From: Burkholderiaceae bacterium
GTDB lineage: Bacteria > Pseudomonadota > Gammaproteobacteria > Burkholderiales > Burkholderiaceae
Length of the DNA stretch: 64,000 nt
Assembly (NCBI GenBank): GCA_947455485.1
Contig: CANGNV010000004.1
Coordinates: forward strand, 1 to 64,000
Reading direction: 5' to 3'
Part shown: positions 34,920 through 43,475 of the stretch, piece after piece
Numbering within the stretch: the first letter of the stretch is position 1
How the letters are laid out: every line of letters begins with the position of its first letter
Made by a program: the position numbers and the translations under genes
Notes under the pieces: generated by a model
Told to the model about the DNA's origin: nothing
Database searches by the model: none
The model's input: only the letters and a program-made list of their open reading frames with translations

Positions 34920-34928
34920 GACGGCTTT
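34907..34928. terminator. Terminator at the end of the nitrobindin-like gene
   Basis: AAAGCCGTC-CTAA-GACGGCTTT, with the TAA stop codon forming the loop. Followed by TTCTAATTACTCTTTTTTC on the plus strand. It lies between convergent genes and may serve both. Confidence 0.65.
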
Positions 34929-34962
34929 CTAATTACTCTTTTTTCTTACTCTTTTTTGCCAC

Positions 34963-36111
34963 TTAAGCTGGCTGAGCTTCAGTCTCAGTAATCTTTTCTA
35001 GGGCTGCCGCAAGATGGCCAACAGTGCGGTCAACATGCGCCAACTTTTCTAGGCCAAATAAGCCCAAGCGGAAGGTACGGAAATCCGGACGCTCATCACA
35101 CTGCAATGGTACGCCAGCAGCAGTTTGCATACCAAGTGCAATAAATTTCTTACCCGATTGAATATCTGGATCCTTGGTGTAGCTCACTACTACGCCAGGT
35201 GATTGGAAACCTTTTGCTGAAACTGAGTGATAGCCATTCGATACCAATAAAGCACGAACCTTGTCACCCAACTCTTGTTGCTTCGCTTTCAATGCGGCAA
35301 AGCCTAAGGCCTGAGTTTCTTTCATAACATTACGCAAGATTTTGAGTGCGTCTGTTGGCATGGTGGTGTGATAAACGTGACCACCCTTTTCATACGCTTC
35401 CATAATTTGGAGCCACTTCTTGAGATCCATGGAGAAGCTGCTGCTTTGTGTAGACTCAATACGCTCGCGCGCTCTGTCACCCATAGCAATCAGGGCACAG
35501 CAAGGCGAACTACTCCAGCCTTTTTGAGGCGCAGTAATCACTACGTCAACATTGCAAGCCTTCATATCTACCCACATTGCACCTGAAGCGATGCAATCGA
35601 GCACAAATAAACCATTGACTGAACGAACTGCTTCACCAACCGCTTTGAGATAGTCGTCCGGCAAAATAATCCCTGCAGAAGTTTCTACGTGAGGGGCAAA
35701 AACAACTGCTGGCTTTTCTTTCTTAATGAAGGCCACTACTTCTTCAATCGGCGCTGGAGCAAAAACACCCTGCGCAGTATCTTCCAACTGCTTACCTTTG
35801 AGAACAGTAATGTCCTGAGTAATATTGGCTAGATCAAAAATCTGAGTCCAGCGATAGCTAAACCAACCGTTGCGCAACACAAGGCACTTTTCATTATTTG
35901 CAAATTGGCGAGCAACTGCTTCCATGCCAAAAGTGCCACTACCCGGAACGATGACAGCCGAGCTAGCGTTATAAGCATCCTTCAGGACGCTAGAGATATC
36001 CACCATGACTTTTTTGAATTCTTCAGACATGTGGTTGAGCGAGCGGTCTGTATAAACAACCGAAAACTCTAATAAACCATCTGGATCAACATTCGGGAGT
36101 AAGCCTGGCAT
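34963..36111 (-). CDS. Class V aminotransferase, alanine/serine-glyoxylate type
   Basis: A 382-residue PLP enzyme of fold type I. The Schiff-base lysine is K197 in ITAPQKGWSSSPC; VPGSGTFGMEAVA binds the phosphate, APHVETSAGI and LDCIASGAMWVDM (D172) hold the pyridine ring. Members convert alanine, serine or 2-aminoethylphosphonate with glyoxylate or pyruvate. Substrate not decidable; no phosphonate genes are near. A divergent gap separates it from EamA transporter on the same strand. Confidence 0.85.
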   Translation of the reverse strand: MPGLLPNVDPDGLLEFSVVYTDRSLNHMSEEFKKVMVDISSVLKDAYNASSAVIVPGSGTFGMEAVARQFANNEKCLVLRNGWFSYRWTQIFDLANITQDITVLKGKQLEDTAQGVFAPAPIEEVVAFIKKEKPAVVFAPHVETSAGIILPDDYLKAVGEAVRSVNGLFVLDCIASGAMWVDMKACNVDVVITAPQKGWSSSPCCALIAMGDRARERIESTQSSSFSMDLKKWLQIMEAYEKGGHVYHTTMPTDALKILRNVMKETQALGFAALKAKQQELGDKVRALLVSNGYHSVSAKGFQSPGVVVSYTKDPDIQSGKKFIALGMQTAAGVPLQCDERPDFRTFRLGLFGLEKLAHVDRTVGHLAAALEKITETEAQPA

Positions 36112-36215
36112 AGTAATTTCCTAGTAAATCGTGTGATTAGTCCTAAATGATACTGATTTAGCGCTGTTTGGGTACTCAGCCTCCGAAAACGGGCTTTTTG
36201 AGCCAATGAGGTGGG

Positions 36216-37124
36216 TTAGCTGCTTTTTTTGGCCGTAGAAGAGACCAGTATTCCGATAACAATGAGGGCAAAAGCAAGGCCATGAAAAAGCTGGGGTGGA
36301 TCACCCAAAATAGCTGCCGAGAGTAATGCGGTGAATAAGGGAATGAGATTGGCAAAGAATGCCGCTACGGTTGGACCAGCACCATTGACCCCCAAGCCCC
36401 AGCATCGATAAGCAATTAATGATGGCCCAATTGCTACAAAAATGATCAGTGCCCCAGTCCAGTAATTGAGATCAATAAAGGCGTGCCCCGTAGCAATCTC
36501 CGCACCCTCGAATAACATCGTCCACATAAAACCAATGAAGACCTGAGCCATCAAAAACTCAGCCCATGGCCATTGACGTTCAGTACTCTCGCCAGGACGA
36601 CTAATCATCCAACTATAGAAAGCCCAAAGAATTGTGGCCAACATGATGAGTAAGTCACCCATCACCACTTCCATGCTGAGCAGACTAGTTGGCTCACCAC
36701 GCGTCAGAACAACCGTAACCCCCACCAAAGAAACTACTGCACCCACCATCTGCAAAAGCGTTGGCCTCACCTTATAAAAGACGGCACCGATAAAGAGCAT
36801 CCAAATTGGCATGCTGGCACCAATGAGCGTGACATTAATTGCAGTTGAAGTTTGTAGGGCAAGATAGAGCAGCACGTTGTAGCTACCCACTCCCAAAAGC
36901 CCCAAGACCAAGAAGCGGCTCTTGTTTTGCCATAGGGCACTACCAGGCTTAAAGATCTTCCATCCAAAAGGAAGCAGCATGAGGGCTGCAAGCCCCCAAC
37001 GAACTGCACTCAAGCTGATTGGCGAAATACTCCCCACCAACACTCGCCCAGCTATCGCATTACCCGCCCAAAGAATGGTGGCTAGCGTTAAATAGAAGAC
37101 AGTCGACAGGGGTAATTGAGGCAT
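36216..37124 (-). CDS. EamA/DMT family transporter
   Basis: A 302-residue ten-helix exporter with two EamA repeats (first: LATILWAGNAIAGRVLVGSISPISLSAVRW; second: LLIMLATILWAFYSWMISR). Typical inner membrane drug/metabolite transporter of unknown substrate. It is on the same strand upstream of the aminotransferase with a ~100-base gap, so may have its own promoter. Confidence 0.82.
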   Translation of the reverse strand: MPQLPLSTVFYLTLATILWAGNAIAGRVLVGSISPISLSAVRWGLAALMLLPFGWKIFKPGSALWQNKSRFLVLGLLGVGSYNVLLYLALQTSTAINVTLIGASMPIWMLFIGAVFYKVRPTLLQMVGAVVSLVGVTVVLTRGEPTSLLSMEVVMGDLLIMLATILWAFYSWMISRPGESTERQWPWAEFLMAQVFIGFMWTMLFEGAEIATGHAFIDLNYWTGALIIFVAIGPSLIAYRCWGLGVNGAGPTVAAFFANLIPLFTALLSAAILGDPPQLFHGLAFALIVIGILVSSTAKKSS

Positions 37125-37271
37125 TCAGAAGGATTTAGGTGAATAAATGGGTATTTTGAGCCCCAAGAAGGGCTTTGCCTACGCATTGTAGAAACAAATG
37201 CCTGGTATTGCTAAGATAGAGCTTAAATTAGCGCCAGACATCTGGCATTGGCAATATACAAAGGGGTTTTA

Positions 37272-38417
37272 GTGGCAATCATCACCAATATTGAAGATTT
37301 ACGAGTTCTGCACCAAAAACGCACCCCTAAGATGTTCTATGACTATGCAGACTCCGGGTCATGGACTGAATCCACTTACAGAGCCAACGAATCCGATTTT
37401 CAGAAGATCAAACTACGCCAACGCGTTGCTGTAAACATGACCAATCGCACCACCAAAACAACGATGGTGGGTCAAGAGGTGGCAATGCCCGTAGCACTTG
37501 CACCAACTGGTTTAACCGGCATGCAACACGCCGACGGTGAAATTTTAGCTGCCCGTGCCGCAGAAAAGTTTGGCGTTCCCTTCTGCTTATCCACTATGAG
37601 TATTTGCTCGATTGAAGATGTGGCAGAACGCACAACAAAACCGTTTTGGTTTCAGCTCTACGTCATGAAAGACCGTGGCTTTATTGAGCGCTTAATTGAA
37701 CGCGCCAAAGCAGCCAAGTGCTCCGCTCTAGTTCTTACTTTAGATTTACAAATATTGGGGCAACGTCACAAAGATTTAAAAAATGGTTTGTCTGCACCTC
37801 CCAAATTAACCATTGCCAATATGATCAACATGATGACCAAGCCACGCTGGTGCATGGGCATGGCAATGACTCCTCGCAGAACCTTTCGCAATATTGTTGG
37901 TCATGCCACTGGTGTTGGCAATATGTCTTCCCTCTCCTCTTGGACTGCCGAACAGTTTGATCCAGGTCTGAGTTGGGATGATGTGGAGTGGATTAAAAAA
38001 CTCTGGGGCGGCAAGCTAATCATTAAAGGCATCTTGGATGAAGAGGATGCGCGCTTTGCTGCCAACTCCGGTGCTGATGCATTGATTGTTTCCAATCATG
38101 GTGGCCGTCAATTAGATGGCGCCATCTCCAGCATCAAAGCTTTGCCCGGCATCGTTAATGCGGTTGGCAAAGATATTGAAGTTTGGATGGATGGCGGCAT
38201 TCGGTCTGGACAAGACGTATTGAAAGCATGGGCACTTGGTGCGCGCGGTACGATGATTGGCCGCCCTTTCCTCTATGGCTTGGGCGCCATGGGCGAAGCT
38301 GGTGTTACCAAATGCCTCGAAATTATTCACAATGAATTGGATATCACAATGGCTTTTACAGGACACCGTGACATTCAGAATGTGACTAAAGATATTTTGT
38401 ATCCAGGAACTTTTTAA
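37272..38417 (+). CDS. lldD: FMN-dependent alpha-hydroxy acid dehydrogenase (LldD family)
   Basis: A 381-residue flavoprotein oxidising L-lactate or a similar 2-hydroxy acid. The TIM barrel shows MPVALAPTGLTGMQHADGE, FQLYVMKDRGF, KGILDEEDARFAANSGADALIVSNHGGRQLDG (catalytic His and substrate Arg) and DGGIRSGQDVLKAWALGARGTMIGRPFLYGLGAMG. Start set at the GTG at 37272 with GGGG five bases before; a TTG at 37248 lies upstream without such a site. The exact acid (lactate, glycolate, mandelate) is open. Confidence 0.82.
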   Translation: MAIITNIEDLRVLHQKRTPKMFYDYADSGSWTESTYRANESDFQKIKLRQRVAVNMTNRTTKTTMVGQEVAMPVALAPTGLTGMQHADGEILAARAAEKFGVPFCLSTMSICSIEDVAERTTKPFWFQLYVMKDRGFIERLIERAKAAKCSALVLTLDLQILGQRHKDLKNGLSAPPKLTIANMINMMTKPRWCMGMAMTPRRTFRNIVGHATGVGNMSSLSSWTAEQFDPGLSWDDVEWIKKLWGGKLIIKGILDEEDARFAANSGADALIVSNHGGRQLDGAISSIKALPGIVNAVGKDIEVWMDGGIRSGQDVLKAWALGARGTMIGRPFLYGLGAMGEAGVTKCLEIIHNELDITMAFTGHRDIQNVTKDILYPGTF

Positions 38418-38484
38418 TATTTCATACTTAGCCAATTCCCCCGAATTAGTATTTGCCATTTCCGCTGCAGCCCTATCGGGTTCA

Positions 38485-39219
38485 GTGTGGTTTGGTAACG
38501 CCGTATTGAGCAAGTACCGTACAAAGGATACTGAGACCTCGGCGGATTTAGGAATCATCCAGACGGCTACACTCACTCTGCTTGGCTTGATCATTGGCTT
38601 TACCTTCTCTATGGCCATTGCTCGATATGACTTGAGGCAGACTTATGAAGAGGCCGAAGCAAATGCCATTGGCACTGAGTTTTTAAGAGCAGATCTTTTG
38701 CCCAGTAAAACTGCAGATTCCATCAAAGGATTGCTCAATGAATACTTGGATCAGCGGATCTTGTTCTACTCCAAGCAAGATCATGAGACTGCCAAGCAAA
38801 TTACACAGCGTACGATTGCACTAGAAAACGCCATGTGGAATGAGCTGCTCCCAGTTGCAAGGACACAATCAACCCCCACCATTGCGCTAGTGATCTCCGG
38901 CATGAATGATGTGATTAACTCCCAAGGCTACACTCAGGCTGCATGGTGGAATCGCATCCCAACAGCCGCCTGGTGGTTAATGGCAGCAATTGCAATTGGT
39001 GCCAATATGCTAGTAGGCTTTGGTGCAAGAAACTTTAAGCGCAATGTTGGCCTCTTTATGATTTTTCCAACAATGATTGCCATCTCCTTCTTTTTGATTG
39101 CAGACATCGATAGCCCTCGTGGTGGCGTGATTCGCATCGATCCACGAAATTTGATTGATTTAAAACATAATATGAACACCGTGCATAGCTCGGCAGTCAC
39201 CACAGGCGGTAAAAAATGA
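38485..39219 (+). CDS. DUF4239-like membrane protein, start uncertain
   Basis: A predicted inner membrane protein. TLLGLIIGFTFSMAIARYDLRQTYEEAEANAIGTEFLRADLL is the DUF4239 signature, followed by a cytosolic/periplasmic helical region and two C-terminal helices (IPTAAWWLMAAIAIGANMLVGF; VGLFMIFPTMIAISFFLIADI). The GTG at 38485 is the first usual start, but the open frame continues upstream to 38386 and encodes a plausible first helix (SPELVFAISAAALSGSVW). The only good start with a ribosome binding site there is ATT at 38419, behind AGGA. True N-terminus is probably upstream. Confidence 0.65.
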   Translation: MWFGNAVLSKYRTKDTETSADLGIIQTATLTLLGLIIGFTFSMAIARYDLRQTYEEAEANAIGTEFLRADLLPSKTADSIKGLLNEYLDQRILFYSKQDHETAKQITQRTIALENAMWNELLPVARTQSTPTIALVISGMNDVINSQGYTQAAWWNRIPTAAWWLMAAIAIGANMLVGFGARNFKRNVGLFMIFPTMIAISFFLIADIDSPRGGVIRIDPRNLIDLKHNMNTVHSSAVTTGGKK

Positions 39220-39407
39220 AGCGTGTTGTAGATGTATATAAAGATAGAGGCCGTGAATTGGTATGGACTTACGTTATTCACCTTGGCAATATTGAATTTC
39301 ATCCAGCTCAAATTGATTTTGAGCAAGAGGCTCTTAGACTTTCTCAGATCGATAAGCGCGGAGCGCCAAATGAGCTGAGCGCTAGGGCCAGGCTTTCCGT
39401 TAAATAA
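39216..39407 (+). CDS. Small hypothetical protein
   Basis: A 63-residue ORF whose ATG overlaps the TGA of the preceding DUF4239-like gene by 4 bases (ATGA), indicating translational coupling. Composition is polar, with WTYVIHLGNIEFHPAQIDFEQEALRLSQIDKRG. No family recognised. Probably a real gene because of the coupled start, but its short length leaves doubt. Confidence 0.5.
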   Translation: MKRVVDVYKDRGRELVWTYVIHLGNIEFHPAQIDFEQEALRLSQIDKRGAPNELSARARLSVK

Positions 39408-39428
39408 TTTTTACTTGAATTCCGATAT

Positions 39429-39605
39429 ATGAAACCCTTAACCAAAAAAGCCAAGATGGCTATTGGCTGGACCATCCTGATGACAGTAGTTGGAACTGCC
39501 ATGTTGCATCAATGGCAATTCTTTGCCATGGGTTGCGCATCAATTGCACTCCTACTCGTTGCGAACCACTACGATCTATTAAAGGATCCTGAAGACAAAA
39601 AATAA
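39429..39605 (+). CDS. Small two-helix membrane protein
   Basis: A 58-residue ORF: a basic start MKPLTKKAKMAIGW, helix ~10-27, a short WQF loop, helix ~31-46 (FFAMGCASIALLLVAN) and an acidic tail DLLKDPEDKK. It follows the 39216 ORF by 21 bases and precedes a hairpin shared with the convergent oxidoreductase. Not recognised. The two amphipathic-free helices and plausible coding support a real short membrane protein. Confidence 0.5.
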   Translation: MKPLTKKAKMAIGWTILMTVVGTAMLHQWQFFAMGCASIALLLVANHYDLLKDPEDKK

Positions 39606-39629
39606 GACCTCTATCTTTCGATAGAGGTC
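39595..39629 (-). terminator. Terminator between convergent genes
   Basis: GACCTCTATC-TTTC-GATAGAGGTC perfect 10-bp stem. Read on the minus strand it is followed by TTATTTTTTG, so it ends the old yellow enzyme transcript; it also follows the plus-strand small genes. Confidence 0.8.
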
Positions 39630-39674
39630 CTGATCGATCTTTACTGAATCGAAACCCTGTAAACCTTCTTTAGA

Positions 39675-40775
39675 TTAAAGCGTTGGGTAATCCGTATAGC
39701 CCGCTTCTGCCCCACCGTAGAATGTTGCACGGTTATAAGCATTGAGTGCAGCACCTTGCTCAAAGCGCTCAGCCAAATCCGGGTTAGAAATATACAAACG
39801 ACCATAAGCCACTGCATCAGCTAATCCAGCCTCAAGAACAGCCTCTCCCATAGCTTGGTCATATCCACCAGCACTAATAAATTGACCTTTGTATGCATTT
39901 CGGAAAATCTCTGAAGTGATTGGGGCGCCTGCATCGATCTGATCATTACCGCCCGCAGTCGTTGAGCGCGGCTCAATCATGTGCACATAGGACAACTGGT
40001 AGCCATTGAGCTTTTGAATTACGGCATTGAACAAAGCGATAGGATCACTATCAGCCATATCGTTAAAACTACCGTAGGGTGAAAGTCGAACACCGATACG
40101 GTCGCCTGGGAATACCTTAGCAACCGACTCAATAACCTCACCCAATAGACGAATACGATTTGCAATAGACCCGCCATACTCATCAGCACGTTGATTGGTT
40201 TTATCTTGTAAAAATTGATCGAGCAGATAGCCATTTGCGGAGTGAATTTCTACACCATCAAAACCTGCTGCTTTTGCATTAGCTGCAGCGAATTCAAAAT
40301 CCTTTAACAGGCGTGCAATGTCTTCAGTCGTCATTGCTTTAGGAGTTTCATAGTCATGTAACTTCCAATCAGCGCCGTAAGTTTGACCGGCGGGTGCAAT
40401 CGCGGAAGGTGCCTCAGGTGCACCCTGCTCAGGATGCAAAGATGAGTGAGAAATACGACCCACATGCCAGAGTTGGGCAACCATCTTGCCACCCTTGGCG
40501 TGAACAGCATTCACAATTTCTTTCCACGCAGCAGTTTGCTCGGCAGAATAAATTCCGGGAGTTGCTGGATAGCCTTTTCCGATTGGAGAAATTTGTGTTG
40601 CTTCGCTGATGATGAGGCCAGCGCTTGCTCTTTGCTCATAGTATGTTTTTGCCAAAGGATTTGGCACATCCCTATCGATGGCGCGCATTCTTGTTAGCGG
40701 TGCCATCACCAGACGATTCTTTAACTCAATGGAGCCAAGCTTGACGGGGGTAAACATGATTTCTTTTCCGGACAT
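39675..40775 (-). CDS. Old yellow enzyme family alkene reductase
   Basis: A 366-residue FMN TIM-barrel NADPH oxidoreductase (NemA-like). APLTRMRA, GLIISEATQISPIGKGYP, AQLWHVGRISH, GFDGVEIHSANGYLLDQFLQDKTNQRAD and GVRLSPYGSF are OYE signatures; the H-x-x-N in IHSANG binds substrate. Acts on electrophilic alkenes such as enones, nitroesters or quinones. No adjacent nemR; the OxyR gene lies upstream on the same strand, and a 23-bp palindrome sits between them. Confidence 0.9.
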   Translation of the reverse strand: MSGKEIMFTPVKLGSIELKNRLVMAPLTRMRAIDRDVPNPLAKTYYEQRASAGLIISEATQISPIGKGYPATPGIYSAEQTAAWKEIVNAVHAKGGKMVAQLWHVGRISHSSLHPEQGAPEAPSAIAPAGQTYGADWKLHDYETPKAMTTEDIARLLKDFEFAAANAKAAGFDGVEIHSANGYLLDQFLQDKTNQRADEYGGSIANRIRLLGEVIESVAKVFPGDRIGVRLSPYGSFNDMADSDPIALFNAVIQKLNGYQLSYVHMIEPRSTTAGGNDQIDAGAPITSEIFRNAYKGQFISAGGYDQAMGEAVLEAGLADAVAYGRLYISNPDLAERFEQGAALNAYNRATFYGGAEAGYTDYPTL

Positions 40776-40820
40776 GAGACTCTTTCTTTTTTACTGATAA
40801 ATTATTCGATCATGGACTGT

Positions 40821-40843
40821 AGCAAGAATGGTGCATTCTTGCT
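40821..40843. repeat. Perfect 23-bp palindrome between oxyR and OYE
   Basis: AGCAAGAATG-GTG-CATTCTTGCT, perfect 10-bp arms. It lies 10-32 bases after the oxyR stop (minus strand) and 46-68 bases before the OYE start, without a clear T run. It may be a weak transcription terminator for oxyR or an operator for the OYE gene. Confidence 0.55.
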
Positions 40844-40852
40844 GAGCCCAGC

Positions 40853-41800
40853 TTAATCCTTGCGCAAGCCCTTCACCGCACCACGACTGCTCTTGGCGCC
40901 CTTCTTGAATCTCTCCTGAATGCAATCAGAAAACGCCTGGAACTCCGCTAAGTGAGCTGTAGACGAGCGAGCTACCAAGGCAATCACTCGCTTAGGAGCA
41001 GGCGGCGCTAATGGGCGAGCCTCTAAGCTGGTGCCATTTAACAAGCCGCCTCTTACCGCCATCTCTGGCAGTAATGCAATTCCCATTCCGGAGTCCACCA
41101 TCTGTAGCAGCGTTAGCAGACTCGTCGCTTCCATGCCGTCCGCTTTGCGAATATCTGAGCGCTTGCAAGCCTGCAATGTGTGTTCGCGCAAACAGTGCCC
41201 CTCTTCTAATAGCAGCAGTCTCTCCGCCATTTTTGCCGGTAGGTGAATTTCCTTACCCTTAAGGGCTGGATCATCCTCCTTGGCAACTAACCAAAACTCG
41301 TCATCAAATAATTCTTTAACCAATAAGCCTGAGGTCTCATACGGCAACGCAATCAGAATGAAATCCAATTGATGCTCAGCCAATCTAGTTAAAAGATTAG
41401 CTGTTAGATCCTCACGCAAGGCAATTTTTAAACTCGGAAAACGGGTCCGAATATCCGGCATCACATTCGGGAGCAAGAATGGGGCAATGGTTGGGATTAC
41501 ACCAAGGCGGATAGTTCCAGCCATGGGCTTACCTGCAGCGTCTGCGTATTCCACTAAATCTTGGGACGAAGCTAAGATCGTCTTCGCCCTCTCCAGAATC
41601 TCGAGGCCAATGGGGGTAATCGCCACATTTTGACGGTCTCGCTCCACCAAGCGAATACCCAAGCCGTCCTCAAGCTCTTTTAAGCCTGCACTCAGGGTAG
41701 ATTGGCCTACGAAACAGACTTCTGCTGCTCGGGTGAAATTAAGCTCTTGAGCAATTGCCACAAAATAGCGAAGCTGGCGTAATGAAGGTAGAGCAGCCAT
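40853..41800 (-). CDS. oxyR: Hydrogen peroxide-responsive LysR regulator OxyR
   Basis: A 315-residue LysR-type protein. N-terminal HTH (LRQLRYFVAIAQELNFTRAAEVCFVGQSTLS). The redox-sensing cysteines are C203 and C212 in EEGHCLREHTLQACKRSD, spaced 9 residues as in E. coli OxyR (C199/C208); the His-Cys-Leu-Arg motif is diagnostic. It is oxidised by peroxide to activate peroxidase and catalase genes. No peroxidase gene is in the window. Divergent from the rubredoxin gene. Confidence 0.9.
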   Translation of the reverse strand: MAALPSLRQLRYFVAIAQELNFTRAAEVCFVGQSTLSAGLKELEDGLGIRLVERDRQNVAITPIGLEILERAKTILASSQDLVEYADAAGKPMAGTIRLGVIPTIAPFLLPNVMPDIRTRFPSLKIALREDLTANLLTRLAEHQLDFILIALPYETSGLLVKELFDDEFWLVAKEDDPALKGKEIHLPAKMAERLLLLEEGHCLREHTLQACKRSDIRKADGMEATSLLTLLQMVDSGMGIALLPEMAVRGGLLNGTSLEARPLAPPAPKRVIALVARSSTAHLAEFQAFSDCIQERFKKGAKSSRGAVKGLRKD

Positions 41801-41967
41801 GATTTGTAGATGTCCCTATAATCAATTTATTAGATAAATAATATCATTTCTATTCACCCTATAAATCATTATTTAGCGACTTCATCCAATATAGTTTGAC
41901 CCTGACTTACAACAGAATTTGAAATTAAATTTAAACTGCTTGTAGTCTCTTTTAGCAAGGAATCCCT

Positions 41968-42135
41968 ATGAAAACTTGGCAATGTATCGTGTGCGGCTTT
42001 AACTATGACGAAGCAAAAGGCTTGCCTGAAGAAGGCATTCCTCCTGGCACGGCTTGGGCTGACATTCCAGACGATTGGGAGTGCCCTGACTGCGGCGTAG
42101 CTAAGTCTGATTTTGAAATGGTTCAGACATCGTAA
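41968..42135 (+). CDS. rubA: Rubredoxin
   Basis: A 55-residue Fe(Cys)4 electron carrier. C6-x2-C9 (CIVCG) and C39-x2-C42 (CPDCG) bind iron, with the usual GFNYDEAKG and [10 protein letters not shown] motifs. AAGGAA precedes the ATG. It is followed 71 bases on by an FAD reductase that can supply its electrons. Electron acceptor (alkane hydroxylase, peroxidase or other) is not in this window. Confidence 0.95.
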   Translation: MKTWQCIVCGFNYDEAKGLPEEGIPPGTAWADIPDDWECPDCGVAKSDFEMVQTS

Positions 42136-42206
42136 TTACTCAAAGCTTAAGCAGCTTTGCAGTACATCAACTAACGTAATACAGCATATCAATAGGAAAC
42201 TCCGTC

Positions 42207-43376
42207 TTGGACCATCACAACGATTTATCTCAATCAGGTATTGTCATTATTGGCAGTGGCTTAGCCGGCTTTACCGTTATTCGCGAGCTTCGTAAGCTAG
42301 ATAAAACAATCCCCGTGACTTTGGTAACTCGAGAGCTGGGCTATTTCTATTCGAAGCCTATGCTCTCAACTGCCCTCGCCAGCAATAAATCAGCAGAGCA
42401 ATTAGTTTCCACGAATGCCGACGGAATGGCAGCTCAACTAGAGATTTCGATTGTGAGCGATGCTAATGTCACAGCAATTGATACTGTCGCCCAGACAATC
42501 ACTACTTCCAAAGGAAACATTCCTTACGGCAAGTTGGTACTGGGCTTAGGTGCAGATCAAATTCGCCTACCTTTACAAGGCAATGCGGCTAATGAAGTCA
42601 TCACCGTTAACGATCTAGAGGAATATGCTCAATTTCGTAAAATGATTGAAGGCAAAAAACGTATTGCCATTCTTGGGGCTGGCCTCATTGGCTGTGAGTT
42701 TGCAAATGATTTAGTTTTGGGCTCTTACGAAGTTGATGTTATTGATCTAGCGCCACAGGCTCTGGGTCGACTTCTTCCCGAGGCAGCCGCACAAGCTCTG
42801 CAAGAAAAACTGAGCGATGCGGGAGTGCGTTGGCACTTTGGAACTACCGTGCAATCGCTTGATCGCAATGCTGACTCCCTATCAATCACGCTCGCCAACG
42901 GATCAGTCATTGCTAGCGATGTATTTCTATCGGCCGTTGGCTTGAAGCCTCGACTAGATTTAGCTAAGGCTGCTGGAATTGCAACAGGCACAGGCATTAC
43001 CGTTAATCGCCAATTAGAAACTAGCGCTAAGAATGTATTTGCTATCGGTGACTGCGCTGAAGTAGATGGCTTAGTCCTACCTTATGTCATGCCTATCATG
43101 CAGGCGGCGCGTGCTTTGGCACCAAGCCTGCTTGGACAAGCGGCAGCTCTGACCTACCCTGCTATGCCGGTGATGGTGAAGACCCCTTCACTGCCGACCA
43201 TTGTTTCGCCACCGGCAAAGGGTGTGACTGGCGATTGGAAGATTATTCCAGTGGAAGGCGGCCTTGAAGCCCGCTTTGAATCAAGCGATGGAAAATTACT
43301 TGGCTTTGCTTTGCTTGGAACTGCAACAGCGCAACGTGGCGCCCTCACAAAAGAGCTGCCCCCAATATTGCAGTAA
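42207..43376 (+). CDS. Rubredoxin-type FAD/NAD(P)H oxidoreductase
   Basis: A 389-residue flavoprotein with two Rossmann domains: GIVIIGSGLAGFTVIREL for FAD and IAILGAGLIGCEFANDLVLG for NAD(P)H, then VFAIGDCAEVDGLVLPYV. It matches rubredoxin-NAD(+) reductases (AlkT-like) and follows the rubredoxin gene. A TTG start at 42207 with AGGAAA 8 bases upstream is used. Reduces rubredoxin from NADH (inference from family and position). Confidence 0.85.
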   Translation: MDHHNDLSQSGIVIIGSGLAGFTVIRELRKLDKTIPVTLVTRELGYFYSKPMLSTALASNKSAEQLVSTNADGMAAQLEISIVSDANVTAIDTVAQTITTSKGNIPYGKLVLGLGADQIRLPLQGNAANEVITVNDLEEYAQFRKMIEGKKRIAILGAGLIGCEFANDLVLGSYEVDVIDLAPQALGRLLPEAAAQALQEKLSDAGVRWHFGTTVQSLDRNADSLSITLANGSVIASDVFLSAVGLKPRLDLAKAAGIATGTGITVNRQLETSAKNVFAIGDCAEVDGLVLPYVMPIMQAARALAPSLLGQAAALTYPAMPVMVKTPSLPTIVSPPAKGVTGDWKIIPVEGGLEARFESSDGKLLGFALLGTATAQRGALTKELPPILQ

Positions 43377-43430
43377 GGGCAAGTCTTCGTGACTTTCCTC
43401 AATAATCCAAACTAGATTTAGCAATAAGAA

Positions 43431-43455
43431 AAGGCCCGCATCTGCGGGCCTTTTT
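43431..43455. terminator. Terminator between convergent genes
   Basis: AAGGCCCGC-ATCT-GCGGGCCTT stem, followed by T5 on the plus strand and by TTCTTA on the minus strand. Serves the flavoprotein and the convergent PuuD-like gene. Confidence 0.85.
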
Positions 43456-43475
43456 CATCATCTACAGCGGTCTGT

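Noticed and set aside
38112-38618. 168-residue minus-strand ORF over the lldD end
   Set aside because: Opposite the strongly conserved FMN dehydrogenase C-terminus and DUF4239-like start; no family pattern and no ribosome binding site.
41801-41967. OxyR binding sites in the oxyR/rubredoxin gap
   Set aside because: CTAT tetranucleotides occur at 41816, 41850 and 41859 but not with the regular ~10-11 base spacing of OxyR operators.
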